This document shows positions 25,944 through 36,292 of a stretch of 64,000 nucleotides of DNA, piece by piece. The notes below the pieces were generated by a model, which worked only from the letters and a program-made list of their open reading frames with translations, was not told the DNA's origin and did no database searches. Source of the stretch: Noviluteimonas gilva (GTDB taxonomy: Bacteria > Pseudomonadota > Gammaproteobacteria > Xanthomonadales > Xanthomonadaceae); assembly GCF_009740395.1 (NCBI RefSeq), contig NZ_WOXT01000001.1, forward strand, positions 1,236,464 through 1,300,463. The letters are read 5' to 3'. A program made the position numbers and the translations under genes. Position 1 is the stretch's first letter. Each line of letters opens with the position of its first letter.

Positions 25944-27130
25944 ATGCACTGCGCGACCGTATCGGCCGCATCCAGACGCGTGTCCTGCCGGGCGCGGGTG
26001 GATGGCTGTCGTGGTGGTCGCGCGCGCTCGCCGCGTGGTTGCCCGTGCGCTGGCGTGCCGCGCTCGGCCTCGGGCGCGATCGCCTGCTGCTCTCGCAGGA
26101 TGCCGGCACCGGCGAAGATGCACTGCAGGTGCGCCTGCAGACCGGTGATGTCGACGCCGCCGCCATCCGCGACATCGGCCGCCTGCCCGCGGGCGAAGAC
26201 CTCGGCATCGACGCCGATCCGCTCGCCACCGTGCTCGCGCCTTCGATCGTCGACCTGCCGCGCTGGCTCGTGATGCCCGCCGCCTCCGGTTTGCGCCGTC
26301 GCCTCACGCTGCCCTCCGCCGCGGCCGAACGCCTGCGCGACGTGGTGTCCTTCGAAATCGATCGGCAGACGCCGTTCACCGCCGAGACCGCCGCGTTCGA
26401 TGCGCGCATCCTCGGTCGTCGTGCGAGCGACGGCCAACTCGACGTCGAACTCGTCGCCGTCCCGCTCACCGCCATCCAGCCGCGCATGGCCGCGCTCGGT
26501 GGCATCCAGTCGACGCTCGCGGGCATCGACCTGTCCGACAACAACGGCGTGCCGCTCGGCGTGAACCTGTTGCCGCCGGCGCAACGCCGTCATCGCGCCG
26601 ATCCGCTCGCACGCTGGAACTGGGTGTTCGGCGCCGTCGCGTTGCTCGCGCTCGCCCTGGCGCTGTGGCAGATCCTCGAAAACCGCCGCGCGGCCGCGGA
26701 TGCCTTCGAAACCCAAGTCTCTGCGCAGTCCGCGAAGGCGCGCACCGCTTCGCAGCGTCGCCAGGAACTCGTCGACATGGTCGAAGGCCAGGCCTATCTC
26801 GACCAGATGCGCCGCGGCCGCCCGAGCGCGATCGAAGTGATCGACGAACTCACGCGCCGCCTGCCCGACACGACCTACATGGAAAAGGTCGCCATCGAAA
26901 ACGACAAGCTCACGCTGATCGGATTGAGCAGCGAAGCCTCCTCGCTCGTGCAGCGCCTGGAAGGCTCGCCGCTGTGGCGCGCACCCGCGCTCACCGGCGC
27001 GCTGCAACCCGATCCGCGTTCGGGCCGCGATCGCTTCACGCTGACGGCCGACCTCGTGGTCGTGCAACCCACCGTGCAGAACGTGCAGAACAAGCAGGAG
27101 ACCACGCCCCGTGGCGCCGGCAACGACTGA
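25940..27130 (+). CDS. gspL: Type II secretion platform protein GspL (PilM/PilN-like)
   Basis: This 396-residue bitopic inner-membrane protein recruits GspE. Residues of about 1-200 are an actin-like (PilM-type) cytoplasmic domain with LPSAAAERLRDVVSFEIDRQTPF, a membrane helix lies near 227-247 (WVFGAVALLALALALW), and a periplasmic PilN/ferredoxin-like domain follows with ELTRRLPDTTYMEKVAIEN. This architecture fits XpsL. The start is coupled to gspK. The gspM start (GTG 27111) lies inside its last codons. Confidence 0.9.
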   Translation: MNALRDRIGRIQTRVLPGAGGWLSWWSRALAAWLPVRWRAALGLGRDRLLLSQDAGTGEDALQVRLQTGDVDAAAIRDIGRLPAGEDLGIDADPLATVLAPSIVDLPRWLVMPAASGLRRRLTLPSAAAERLRDVVSFEIDRQTPFTAETAAFDARILGRRASDGQLDVELVAVPLTAIQPRMAALGGIQSTLAGIDLSDNNGVPLGVNLLPPAQRRHRADPLARWNWVFGAVALLALALALWQILENRRAAADAFETQVSAQSAKARTASQRRQELVDMVEGQAYLDQMRRGRPSAIEVIDELTRRLPDTTYMEKVAIENDKLTLIGLSSEASSLVQRLEGSPLWRAPALTGALQPDPRSGRDRFTLTADLVVVQPTVQNVQNKQETTPRGAGND

Positions 27131-27821
27131 CCGCGATCGCTGGCTCGCGCTCGGCCTGCTGGTGGCCGCGCTCGCACTGGCGTATTTCGTGCTGCTGCAT
27201 CCTTGGTGGACGGTGCCGATGATGGATACCGAAGACCGCATCGCGGGCCTGCAAGCGCGCGAGCTGCGCGTGCGCACGCAGTTGGCGCAGGCGCCGGCGG
27301 TCGAACGTCGTCTCGTGCAGGTGCGCCAGGCCTTGCGCGGTCGCCCCGGTTTTCTGCCCGAAGCCACGCCGGAATTGGCGACCGCAGGCCTCGTGCAACG
27401 CCTCGAAGCCGTCGTCGCGCAGGCGAGCCCCGGCAACCGGAGTTGTGCAATCACCAATCGCTCGCCCCTGTCCGAACAACGCCCGGCCGAACGCTTCGTG
27501 CGTGTCACGGTGCAGGTGCGCCTGCGTTGCGGCACCGGCGAACTGGCGAGCGCGCTGCACGCGCTGGAAAGCGGCAGCCCGCGCGTGTTCGTCGAAAACC
27601 TCAACATCCTCGCGCAGCGTTACTTCTACATGCCGGGGCAGGGCAAGGCGCAAAGCGGCGGGCTCGACGTGAGCTTCGATTTGTACGGTTACATCGCGCC
27701 GCGCGCGCCCGGACGCACCGCGCGCGCCGCCGCGCCGCCGCCGCCGCAGGCGCAACCGGAACTGCAGCCGGAAGACGCACCGCAGCCGATGACGGGAGGC
27801 AACGTCGATGCGACTGAGTGA
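27111..27821 (+). CDS. gspM: Type II secretion protein GspM
   Basis: A 236-residue inner-membrane protein with one N-terminal membrane helix (about residues 12-30, WLALGLLVAALALAYFVLL), then a coiled-coil region and a periplasmic ferredoxin-like domain of the GspM-b/PilO type. The C-terminus is rich in Pro, Gln and Ala. The start is GTG 27111, overlapping gspL by 20 bases. GspM pairs with GspL to hold the platform together. Its stop lies 14 bases inside gspN. Confidence 0.87.
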   Translation: MAPATTDRDRWLALGLLVAALALAYFVLLHPWWTVPMMDTEDRIAGLQARELRVRTQLAQAPAVERRLVQVRQALRGRPGFLPEATPELATAGLVQRLEAVVAQASPGNRSCAITNRSPLSEQRPAERFVRVTVQVRLRCGTGELASALHALESGSPRVFVENLNILAQRYFYMPGQGKAQSGGLDVSFDLYGYIAPRAPGRTARAAAPPPPQAQPELQPEDAPQPMTGGNVDATE

Positions 27822-28578
27822 CGCCGGCCCCCGCACCTGGTTGCTCGCCACCCTCGCCGGTTGGGCGTTGCTCGCGTGGGTGCTCGCACTCGTGGGCATG
27901 GGCGGGCGCATCGGCAAGTTGTCCGACGATCCCTCGCTGTTGCGCGCGTTGCCGGATGTGCCGAAGGCGCAACCCGAGCGTATCGGCCCCATCGCGCAGT
28001 ACGCCGAAACCGCGCAACGTCCGCTGTTCTCCGAAGATCGCCGCCCGCAACCGTTCTCGCTGCAACCGCAGGGCGACGACAGCGAGGCGCAGCAATTCGA
28101 ATTCGCGCTCACCAGCGTGCTGATCACGCCGCAACTGCAGATGGCGATCATCACGCCCACCAACGGCGGCCAGCCGATCCGCATGAAGCAGGACGAAGCG
28201 CCGGCCGAAGCGCAGGGCTGGCGCCTGGTGTCGCTGGAACCGCGCGCGGCCACCTTCGTCGGCCCGCAGGGCGAAAAGCGCATGGAACTGCGCACCTTCG
28301 ACGGCAAGGGCGGCGTGTCGCCGACCAATCCCGTGCCGCCGCCCCAGATCAACATGGACGAACCGCTGGACACGGCCTCCGCGCCGCCGCCCCCGCCGCC
28401 GCCCGCCGCCGTGACCAACGCCAACGCGGCGCCGCAGCAGACCGGTTCGACGCTCGAGGACGCCCCGATGACGCCCGAACAACAGATGGACGCGATCCGT
28501 CGCCGCATCGAGCAACGTCGCGCGCAATTGCGCGAGGAAGCGCAGCAACAAAATACCCAGAAGACTCCGGCGAAATGA
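27808..28578 (+). CDS. gspN: Type II secretion protein N (XpsN-type)
   Basis: The 256-residue bitopic protein has a membrane helix at about 11-31 and a periplasmic part with FALTSVLITPQLQMAIITP, followed by a Pro/Ala-rich linker (PPPPPPP near residue 195) and a charged helical tail. In Xanthomonas XpsN takes the place of GspC in linking the inner platform to the secretin; this operon has no gspC, and position and layout fit XpsN. The resemblance to GspC's homology region (single helix, beta domain, linker) is visible in outline only. Its stop overlaps the earliest gspD start. Confidence 0.85.
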   Translation: MRLSDAGPRTWLLATLAGWALLAWVLALVGMGGRIGKLSDDPSLLRALPDVPKAQPERIGPIAQYAETAQRPLFSEDRRPQPFSLQPQGDDSEAQQFEFALTSVLITPQLQMAIITPTNGGQPIRMKQDEAPAEAQGWRLVSLEPRAATFVGPQGEKRMELRTFDGKGGVSPTNPVPPPQINMDEPLDTASAPPPPPPPAAVTNANAAPQQTGSTLEDAPMTPEQQMDAIRRRIEQRRAQLREEAQQQNTQKTPAK

Positions 28579-28592
28579 GCAGAGAGCGAGCC

Positions 28593-30824
28593 ATGACGAC
28601 TGATCGATCCAAACTCGCGACGCTCGCGATCACCGCCTTTCTCGTGGCGTTGGCCGGGTGTACCTCGCAACCGGTGGCCACGATCCGCAAGGACGGCGAC
28701 CGCACCGTGCCGGTGATCCAGTCGAACCTGCCGCGCCCGCAGATGGACACCACGACCGGCACGACCACCACGCCCGTCGGCGAAACGCCACCCGCCACCG
28801 ACGGCACGCCGTCCGCGCAGCTCAAGCGCGGCAGCGGCGAGGTCATCAACAGCAGCGCGGCGAGCGCGCCGCCGCCGAACCTGGGTGGCAGCTCCGGCGC
28901 GGCGACGTTCAATTTCGAAGGCGAATCGCTGCACGCGGTGGTGAAGGCGATCCTCGGCGACATGCTCGGCCAGAACTATGTCATCGCGCCGGGCGTGCAG
29001 GGCACCGTGACGCTGGCCACGCCGCGGCCGGTGAGCCCGGCGCAGGCGATGTCGCTGCTCGAACAGGTACTGGGCTGGAACAACGCGCGCATGGTGTACG
29101 CCGACGGGCGCTACAACATCGTCGCCGCCGACGCCGCGCTCGCGGGCACGGTCGCACCGCGCACCGGTTCGCCCGCGCTCGCGCGCGGTTACGAGGCGCG
29201 CGTGGTGCCGCTGCGTTTCATCTCCGCCGAGGAAATGAAGAAGGTGCTGACGCCCTACGCGCGCGCCAACGCGATCATCACCACGGATAACTCGCGCAAC
29301 GTCATCACCATCGGCGGCACGCGCGCCGAACTCGAAAACTACATGCGGACGATCGAGATCTTCGACGTCGACTGGTTGAAGGGCATGTCGGTGGGCGTGT
29401 TCCCGCTCAAGTCCGGCAAGGCCAGCAAGGTCGTCGGCGATCTCGAAAAAGTGTTCGGCGAATCGAGCAAGTCGCCGGTGGCCGGCATGTTCCGCTTCAT
29501 GCCGCTCGACGGCGCGAACGCGGTGCTGGTGATCACCTCGCAGCCGCGTTATCTCGACGAAATCCAGTCGTGGCTCGACCGCATCGAAGGCGCGGGCGGC
29601 GAAGTGCAGCTGTTCTCCTACGAGCTGAAGTACGTCAAGGCGAAGGACCTGGCCGATCGCCTCGCGCAGGTGTTCGGTAGCGGCAGTCGCGGCGGTGGGG
29701 AGAGCAGCGGTTCGCCCTCGCTGATGCCGGGGCTGGAGTCGACGGAAATCAAGGACGCCGGCGTGGGCGACGACGGCACGAGCAACGCCACGATCGGCGG
29801 CGACTCGGGCGGCAGTAGCCTGGGCGAAGGCATGTCCCTCAACCCGCGCAGCGGCGGCAGCAACGGCGCGGTCACGCTGCAGGTCAACGGCGACACGGTC
29901 GGCGTTGCCGCGGTCGACGAGACCAACACGCTGCTGGTGCGCGCGAACGCGGGCGCGTGGACGTCGATTCGCGACGTGATCGAACGCCTCGACACGATGC
30001 CGCTGCAGGTGCACATCGAGGCGCAGGTCGCCGAGGTGAAGCTCGAAGGCAACCTGCGCTACGGCGTGAACTGGTACTTCGAGAATGCGATTCCCGATCC
30101 GACCCTGCGCGCCCTCGCGCTCGGCCGTTCGATCTGGGGTTCGACCGCGGGCAGCGCGGGCGGGCTCGCCACCGACGGCGACGGCAACGTGACCGGCGGA
30201 TTGTCGGCCACCTTCCTCGGCCCGAACGCGATGGCGGTGATCAACGCGCTGGACCGCGTCACCGACGTCAACCTGCTGCAGACGCCGTCGGTCGTCGTGC
30301 GCAACAACGCCGAGGCGACGTTCAACGTCGGCAGCCGCATCCCGATCCAGCCGGTGAGCGTGAACACCGGCACGTCCGATCCGACCAACACCATCAGCCA
30401 GGTGCAGTACCTCGACACCGGCACGATCCTGAAGGTGCGCCCGCGCATCACGAAGGACGGCATGGTGTTCCTGGACCTGGTGCAGGAAGTCAGCACGCCG
30501 GGCCCGATCGCGGCCGACGCGCAGGGCAACGTGCGCATCGACACGCGCCGCCTGAAGACCGAAGCCGCCATCCTGAGCGGTGAGACCGTCATGCTGGCCG
30601 GCCTGATCCAGGATCAGCGAGACAAGGGCTCCTCCGGTGTTCCGGGGCTGAGCCGCATTCCCTGGATCGGCGGCCTGTTCGGCACGCAGAGCACCATCAC
30701 CACGCGCACCGAAGTCATCGTGTTGCTGACGGCGACGATCATCCGCAACCCGCAGGAAGCACGCGATCTCACCGACGAGTACGGCCAGAAATTCCGCGCG
30801 CTGGAGCCGCTGTATCGCAAGTAA
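28593..30824 (+). CDS. gspD: Type II secretion secretin GspD (XpsD)
   Basis: A 743-residue outer-membrane secretin. The signal peptide ends in LAGC (Cys23), predicting a lipoprotein as known for XpsD. It has a Thr/Pro-rich linker, the N0-N3 domains with the long Gly/Ser loop (GSGSRGGGESSGSPS) in N3, then the C-terminal secretin core containing VPGLSRIPWIGGLFGTQ and EVIVLLTATIIRNPQE. ATG 28575, overlapping the gspN stop, is an alternative start adding six residues before the signal peptide. It is the last gene of the operon. A GGCTCC/GGAGCC stem (30840-30862) lies just after it. Confidence 0.95.
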   Translation: MTTDRSKLATLAITAFLVALAGCTSQPVATIRKDGDRTVPVIQSNLPRPQMDTTTGTTTTPVGETPPATDGTPSAQLKRGSGEVINSSAASAPPPNLGGSSGAATFNFEGESLHAVVKAILGDMLGQNYVIAPGVQGTVTLATPRPVSPAQAMSLLEQVLGWNNARMVYADGRYNIVAADAALAGTVAPRTGSPALARGYEARVVPLRFISAEEMKKVLTPYARANAIITTDNSRNVITIGGTRAELENYMRTIEIFDVDWLKGMSVGVFPLKSGKASKVVGDLEKVFGESSKSPVAGMFRFMPLDGANAVLVITSQPRYLDEIQSWLDRIEGAGGEVQLFSYELKYVKAKDLADRLAQVFGSGSRGGGESSGSPSLMPGLESTEIKDAGVGDDGTSNATIGGDSGGSSLGEGMSLNPRSGGSNGAVTLQVNGDTVGVAAVDETNTLLVRANAGAWTSIRDVIERLDTMPLQVHIEAQVAEVKLEGNLRYGVNWYFENAIPDPTLRALALGRSIWGSTAGSAGGLATDGDGNVTGGLSATFLGPNAMAVINALDRVTDVNLLQTPSVVVRNNAEATFNVGSRIPIQPVSVNTGTSDPTNTISQVQYLDTGTILKVRPRITKDGMVFLDLVQEVSTPGPIAADAQGNVRIDTRRLKTEAAILSGETVMLAGLIQDQRDKGSSGVPGLSRIPWIGGLFGTQSTITTRTEVIVLLTATIIRNPQEARDLTDEYGQKFRALEPLYRK

Positions 30825-30866
30825 GGCGAGGGTAAGATCGGCTCCAGGGGTATCACGGAGCCAGGA

Positions 30867-31706
30867 ATGACCAATGCGGCGGCGCCCATCGTCGTCCTGC
30901 CGGTGTCGGTCGACGATGTCGCGCTCGATGCGTGCCTCGCCGCGGTCGACGCCGGCACGCAGCCGGGTACGCGCGTGTGGCTCGCCGACGACGCGCGCGC
31001 CGGTCCGCGCGAGCACGCCGTGATCCAGGGTTGGCTCGCGCGCACGCCGATGCAGGCGCACTACACGCGTCGGCAGCGCATGGTCGGCGACGTCGCGCAT
31101 CTGGATGAAGTGCTCGGCGCCTGCGGTGATTCCGATGTCGTCGTGCTCGCGCCCGATGCGCAACCCGCGCCCGGGTGGCTCACGCAACTCACCGCCTGCC
31201 TCGCGCGCGATTCGGCGATCGCCACCGCCACGCCCTGGTGCAACGCCGGCGAAGTCGCCGCGTGGCCGCGCGTGGGCGAGATCGACCCGATGCCCGCCGA
31301 TCTCGAACGCCTCGCGCGCGCATGCGCCGCGATGGCACCGATGCATCCCGAACTGCCCGCCGCCGTCGGCCACGCCGTGTTGTTGCGCGGCCGCGCGCGC
31401 CAACGCGCGGGCGGCCTGGATGCCGCGAGCTATGGCTCGTGGATGGCGGCGTTGATCGATCTGTCGCTGCGCCTGTCGGGCCTGGGCTGGCGCAACGCGC
31501 TGTGCGAAACCGCGTTCGTCGCGCGCCCGGGCGAAGGCTTTCCGTTCGACGGCGACATGGACGCGCTCGCCGTGCGCTGGCCTGCGTGGCACGCGCGCCT
31601 GGCGCAATTCCTCATGGGCGATCCCTTGCGCCACGTGCGCGAAGAACTCACGGCGAAACTCGCGGTCGTCGGGCCGCCGGCGCCGCAGCGGGAGTTGTTC
31701 GCATGA
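30867..31706 (+). CDS. Glycosyltransferase family 2-like protein (divergent)
   Basis: A 279-residue protein. The N-terminal strand IVVLPVSVDDVALDACLAAV and SDVVVLAPDAQPAPGWL resemble the nucleotide-sugar-binding start and the DxD-bearing strand of GT2 enzymes, although the metal motif is weak (APDAQ). The middle is rich in Ala and Arg. It overlaps the next gene by ATGA (31703-31706), and that gene is a clearer GT2 enzyme, so the two probably act together on the same glycan. The sugar and acceptor are unknown. The gene begins 42 bases after the secretin and could be read-through from the secretion operon. Confidence 0.65.
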   Translation: MTNAAAPIVVLPVSVDDVALDACLAAVDAGTQPGTRVWLADDARAGPREHAVIQGWLARTPMQAHYTRRQRMVGDVAHLDEVLGACGDSDVVVLAPDAQPAPGWLTQLTACLARDSAIATATPWCNAGEVAAWPRVGEIDPMPADLERLARACAAMAPMHPELPAAVGHAVLLRGRARQRAGGLDAASYGSWMAALIDLSLRLSGLGWRNALCETAFVARPGEGFPFDGDMDALAVRWPAWHARLAQFLMGDPLRHVREELTAKLAVVGPPAPQRELFA

Positions 31707-32551
31707 CCGACGGCGACATCGCAGTGGTCGTGGTCGCGCACGAAAGCGCGGACACGCTCGACGATTGCCTCCTGCGCCTGCGCCACGCGACCGGCGTCGG
31801 CCAGATCCGCATCATCGACAACGGCTCGCGCGACGGCACGCTGCAGATCATGCAACGCCACGCCGCCGCCGATGCGCGCGTGCGCTTCGTCGCCAATCCC
31901 GACAACCCCGGCTTCGCCACCGCCTGCAACCAGGGCGCGGCCGAATGCGACGGCCCGTGGCTGGCCTTCGTCAATCCCGATTGCCTCGTCGAATCCGACA
32001 CGCTTTCGCGCCTGCGCGAGGCCGCCGAAGACCTCGGCGGCGCGGCGATCGTCGGCGCCGATCAAGTGGACACGAGCGGCGAGCGCGATCCGGCAACACG
32101 ACGCCGCGATCCGGATTTCGCCGCGATGCTGCATTCGCCGTCGAACGCCAACCTCGGCGTGCCGATGGATGCCGGTGAACCCTTGCAACGCGTGGAAGCG
32201 ATTTCCGGCGCATTGATGTTGCTGCCGCGCGCGTTGTTCGAACGCTTGCAGGGCTTCGATGCCGGCTACCGCCTGCATGCCGAAGACCTCGATCTGTGCC
32301 GCCGTGCGCGTGCGCTCGGCGCGACCGTGGCCGTCGCCAACGACGTGCAGGTCGTGCACGTGCGCGGGGTGTCGTCGCGCGCGCGGCCGGTGTTCGTCGA
32401 ATGGCACAAGCACCGCGGGTTCTGGCGGTACTTCAGCAAGTTCGAAGCGTCGCAACGCTCGATGTTGCAGCGCCTCGGCGTGTTCTCGCTGATCTGGGCA
32501 CGCTTCCCGTTCGCGACCGCGCGCGCGGTGTGGCGCGCGCTGAGCAGCTGA
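31703..32551 (+). CDS. Glycosyltransferase family 2 (rhamnosyltransferase-like)
   Basis: The 282-residue GT2 enzyme shows the GT-A fold signatures in order: IAVVVVAHESADTLDDCL, RIIDNGSRDGT (uracil/base-binding strand), PDNPGFATACNQG, FVNPDCLVE (metal-binding NPD), and AEDLDLCRRA (the catalytic ED). This pattern is common in rhamnosyltransferases of LPS or exopolysaccharide assembly. There is no membrane segment. It is coupled to the preceding gene and ends 52 bases from the end of the convergent ricin-type gene. Substrate is unknown. Confidence 0.85.
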   Translation: MTDGDIAVVVVAHESADTLDDCLLRLRHATGVGQIRIIDNGSRDGTLQIMQRHAAADARVRFVANPDNPGFATACNQGAAECDGPWLAFVNPDCLVESDTLSRLREAAEDLGGAAIVGADQVDTSGERDPATRRRDPDFAAMLHSPSNANLGVPMDAGEPLQRVEAISGALMLLPRALFERLQGFDAGYRLHAEDLDLCRRARALGATVAVANDVQVVHVRGVSSRARPVFVEWHKHRGFWRYFSKFEASQRSMLQRLGVFSLIWARFPFATARAVWRALSS

Positions 32552-32603
32552 TCGCGGAAGTCCGGCGCTGCGCGCGCATCGCACGCGCGCAACGCCGGAG
32601 ACC

Positions 32604-33542
32604 TCAGTACTTCACGAACTCCCACAGCGCATTGTCCGAGGCGTCGCACGCCCAGGCCGTCACCGTCTCGCCCTCGGGAACGAAGCTGCCGCGCTTGGCA
32701 TGCAGGCACTGCCCGGTGCCGACGTTCTGCACCTGCCAACGCATCTGCCTTCCACTCGCATTCGGCACCTGCGCGCTGGCGCCGGTTTCCAGGATGCGCC
32801 AATGCCCGTCCGTGCCCGTGAGGCAGTTGGCATAGACCACGGCGTTGTCGACGCCGCCATCGATCAGGCACGTTCCCTCGACGGGGCCGTCGAAGCGGAA
32901 CGTCGTCGCCGACGCATCGATCGGGACGAACCGCAAGCTGCTCCGGCGATCGTTCTCGCACGCGACCGACACCGGGAACTCGCCCAGGCTCATGCACGCA
33001 CCGTCGATGACCGATCGCAACGCGAACGCACCGCTCGGCGCACGCGCGCCCTGGCGGCTCGCCATCCACGTCGGCGCCTGGCCCGTCGTGAAGCTGCAGG
33101 TCGCTTGCGACGCGGTGCCCGCGTAGAAGTCCAGGCACAGGCCGGTTTGCTGGCTGCGGATCATCGCCGTGCCGGGATTGCCTTCGGAGAAGTTCACATC
33201 CCAGCGCTGCGTTTGCGCACCGTTGCAGGTGAACGCGTTGACGACCGTACCGGGCGCCGAGCCGGCCTCGGCATCGAGGCAATGCTCGGACTTCATGTTG
33301 CGGACGATGTAACCGCCCTGCACGGCGGACTCGAACTGCCACATCTGCGCATCGCCGACCGTCAGGCACTGCGCCTGCAGCACCTTGAATCCGTAATCGG
33401 GCGGCTCCGGAACATGCAGGCAGGAACCGGCGAGGGGCCCGTCGAACATGGCCAACTGCACCGGCACGTTGGTGGGCGGCGCATCGGCGAAGGCGGGCAG
33501 CGCCGCGCCAAACAGTGTTATCGCAAGCAGGGAACGCAACAT
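32604..33542 (-). CDS. Secreted ricin-B-type beta-trefoil protein
   Basis: A 312-residue exported protein. A Sec signal peptide (LLAITLFGAALPAFADA, cleavage near residue 20) is followed by two ricin-B-like carbohydrate-binding regions with repeated Q-x-W-like turns (AQMWQFE, TQRWDVN, NALWEFV) and paired Cys. There is no enzymatic domain, so it is likely a lectin or matrix protein. It has a near-perfect Shine-Dalgarno, AAAGGAGGTT (33546-33555 on the complement), suggesting strong translation. Being close to the secretion operon and folded with several disulfides, it is a candidate type II substrate, which is inference. Confidence 0.78.
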   Translation of the reverse strand: MLRSLLAITLFGAALPAFADAPPTNVPVQLAMFDGPLAGSCLHVPEPPDYGFKVLQAQCLTVGDAQMWQFESAVQGGYIVRNMKSEHCLDAEAGSAPGTVVNAFTCNGAQTQRWDVNFSEGNPGTAMIRSQQTGLCLDFYAGTASQATCSFTTGQAPTWMASRQGARAPSGAFALRSVIDGACMSLGEFPVSVACENDRRSSLRFVPIDASATTFRFDGPVEGTCLIDGGVDNAVVYANCLTGTDGHWRILETGASAQVPNASGRQMRWQVQNVGTGQCLHAKRGSFVPEGETVTAWACDASDNALWEFVKY

Positions 33543-33545
33543 CGG

Positions 33546-33555
33546 AACCTCCTTT
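33546..33555 (-). promoter_or_regulatory. Near-consensus ribosome binding site of the ricin-type gene
   Basis: On the minus strand AAAGGAGGTT ends three bases before the ATG at 33540-33542. It is the closest match to the anti-Shine-Dalgarno consensus noticed in this window, where most starts have weak or no such site. Confidence 0.75.
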
Positions 33556-33656
33556 CTCTCTCCTGAAGGAAGGTCCAGCGTTGCAAACGCGATACCACGA
33601 TGTCGCTCAGCGCGCGGCGCGCAAACGATGCGCCGCTTCCCTTCGTCAAGCCGGAA

Positions 33657-34472
33657 TCAGCCGCGCGCGGCGTTGATCGTGTCGCGCAGCTCACGCGCGG
33701 CGCGTGCCGCAGCTTCCGCGTAGTCGTCACCCGAAGACGCGTAGAGGATCGCGCGCGACGAACTCACGAGCAGGCCCATGCCGTCCTTCGTCGCGGCGTT
33801 GCGCACCACGGCTTCGGCATCGCCGCCCTGCGCGCCGACGCCCGGCACGAGGATCGGCATGTCGCCGATGATCGCGCGCACTTCGCGGAGTTGCTCCGGC
33901 CACGTCGCGCCCACGACGAGCGCGCAGTTGCCGTGCGTGTTCCATTCGTTCGCGACTTTTTCCGCGACGTGCTGATACAGCGGGCGCCCGTCGATCACCA
34001 GGTCCTGCAGGTCGCCGGCGCCCTTGTTCGACGTGCGGCACAGGATGACGACGCCGCGATCGGCGCGATCGAGGAAAGGCTGCACCGAATCGCGCCCCAG
34101 ATACGGATTGGCGGTGACCGCGTCGGCGGCGTAGCGATCGAAGGCTTCGCGCGCGTATTGCTCCGCGGTGCTGCCGATGTCGCCGCGCTTGGCGTCGAGG
34201 ATCACCGGGACGCCGGGATGCGCGGCGTGGAGGTGCGCGATGAGGCGCGTCAATGCGCCTTCGGCACCGAGCGCTGCGAAATGCGCGATCTGCGGCTTGA
34301 ACGCGCAGGCGTACTGCGCGGTGGCATCGGCGATGTCGCGGCAGAAGGCGAACACGCCTTCCTCGTCGCCGGCGAAATTCCGCGGGAACTTCGCCGGCTC
34401 CGGATCGAGCCCCACGCAGACGAGGGAGTTGCTGGACGACCAACGATCCTTCAGCGCCTGCATGAACTGCAT
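33657..34472 (-). CDS. pyrF: Orotidine 5'-phosphate decarboxylase (type 2)
   Basis: This 271-residue enzyme makes UMP from OMP, the last step of pyrimidine synthesis. The group 2 signature is present: DAKRGDIGSTAEQYA with the catalytic Asp-Lys-x-x-Asp set, preceded by FKPQIAHF and followed by ANPYLG and PGVGAQGGD. Length is typical for the type 2 family (about 270 aa) and longer than the E. coli type 1 enzyme. The start chosen is the ATG at 34470-34472, ten bases after the ettA stop, with GGAGCGATCG upstream. The gene lies downstream of ettA on the same strand. Confidence 0.96.
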   Translation of the reverse strand: MQFMQALKDRWSSSNSLVCVGLDPEPAKFPRNFAGDEEGVFAFCRDIADATAQYACAFKPQIAHFAALGAEGALTRLIAHLHAAHPGVPVILDAKRGDIGSTAEQYAREAFDRYAADAVTANPYLGRDSVQPFLDRADRGVVILCRTSNKGAGDLQDLVIDGRPLYQHVAEKVANEWNTHGNCALVVGATWPEQLREVRAIIGDMPILVPGVGAQGGDAEAVVRNAATKDGMGLLVSSSRAILYASSGDDYAEAAARAARELRDTINAARG

Positions 34473-34482
34473 CGATCGCTCC

Positions 34483-36144
<1,662 letters not shown>

Positions 36145-36215
36145 CGAGGCTCCGCAGGCGGGCGCGGTCGAGCTGCCGTAGGGGCAGGGCCGCGAGGGTA
36201 AATCGGGATCGCGGG

Positions 36216-36221
36216 ATTATA
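36216..36221 (-). promoter_or_regulatory. Consensus -10 element upstream of ettA
   Basis: On the minus strand TATAAT (complement of ATTATA at 36216-36221) lies 71 bases before the ettA start. The -35 at 17 bases is weak, so an activator or another start site may contribute. On the plus strand TAAACT at 36255-36260 is a possible -10 for divergent glyA, also without a clear -35. Confidence 0.45.
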
Positions 36222-36292
36222 GGGGACGCCGGTCGATGGGGCGTCTGTAAACGCTAAACTTGGCGCCTTTCCCCACGACCACGGACCGCCGA

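Noticed and set aside
30825-30866. A strong terminator after gspD
   Set aside because: The GGCTCC/GGAGCC stem has an 11-base loop and no T tract, so it is mentioned with gspD but not called a terminator.
27036-31634. A very long open frame on the minus strand opposite gspM to the glycosyltransferases
   Set aside because: It is the shadow of GC-rich plus-strand genes: the product is a low-complexity Arg/His/Ala/Val/Asp mixture with no domain, while the opposite strand encodes complete secretion genes.
33614-33636. A terminator between pyrF and the ricin-type gene
   Set aside because: GCGGCGC/GCGCCGC pairs, but there is no T tract on the minus strand and the loop is large for the stem.
36145-36292. 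A glycine riboswitch before glyA
   Set aside because: The 148-base gap shows promoter-like hexamers but not the tandem aptamer core.
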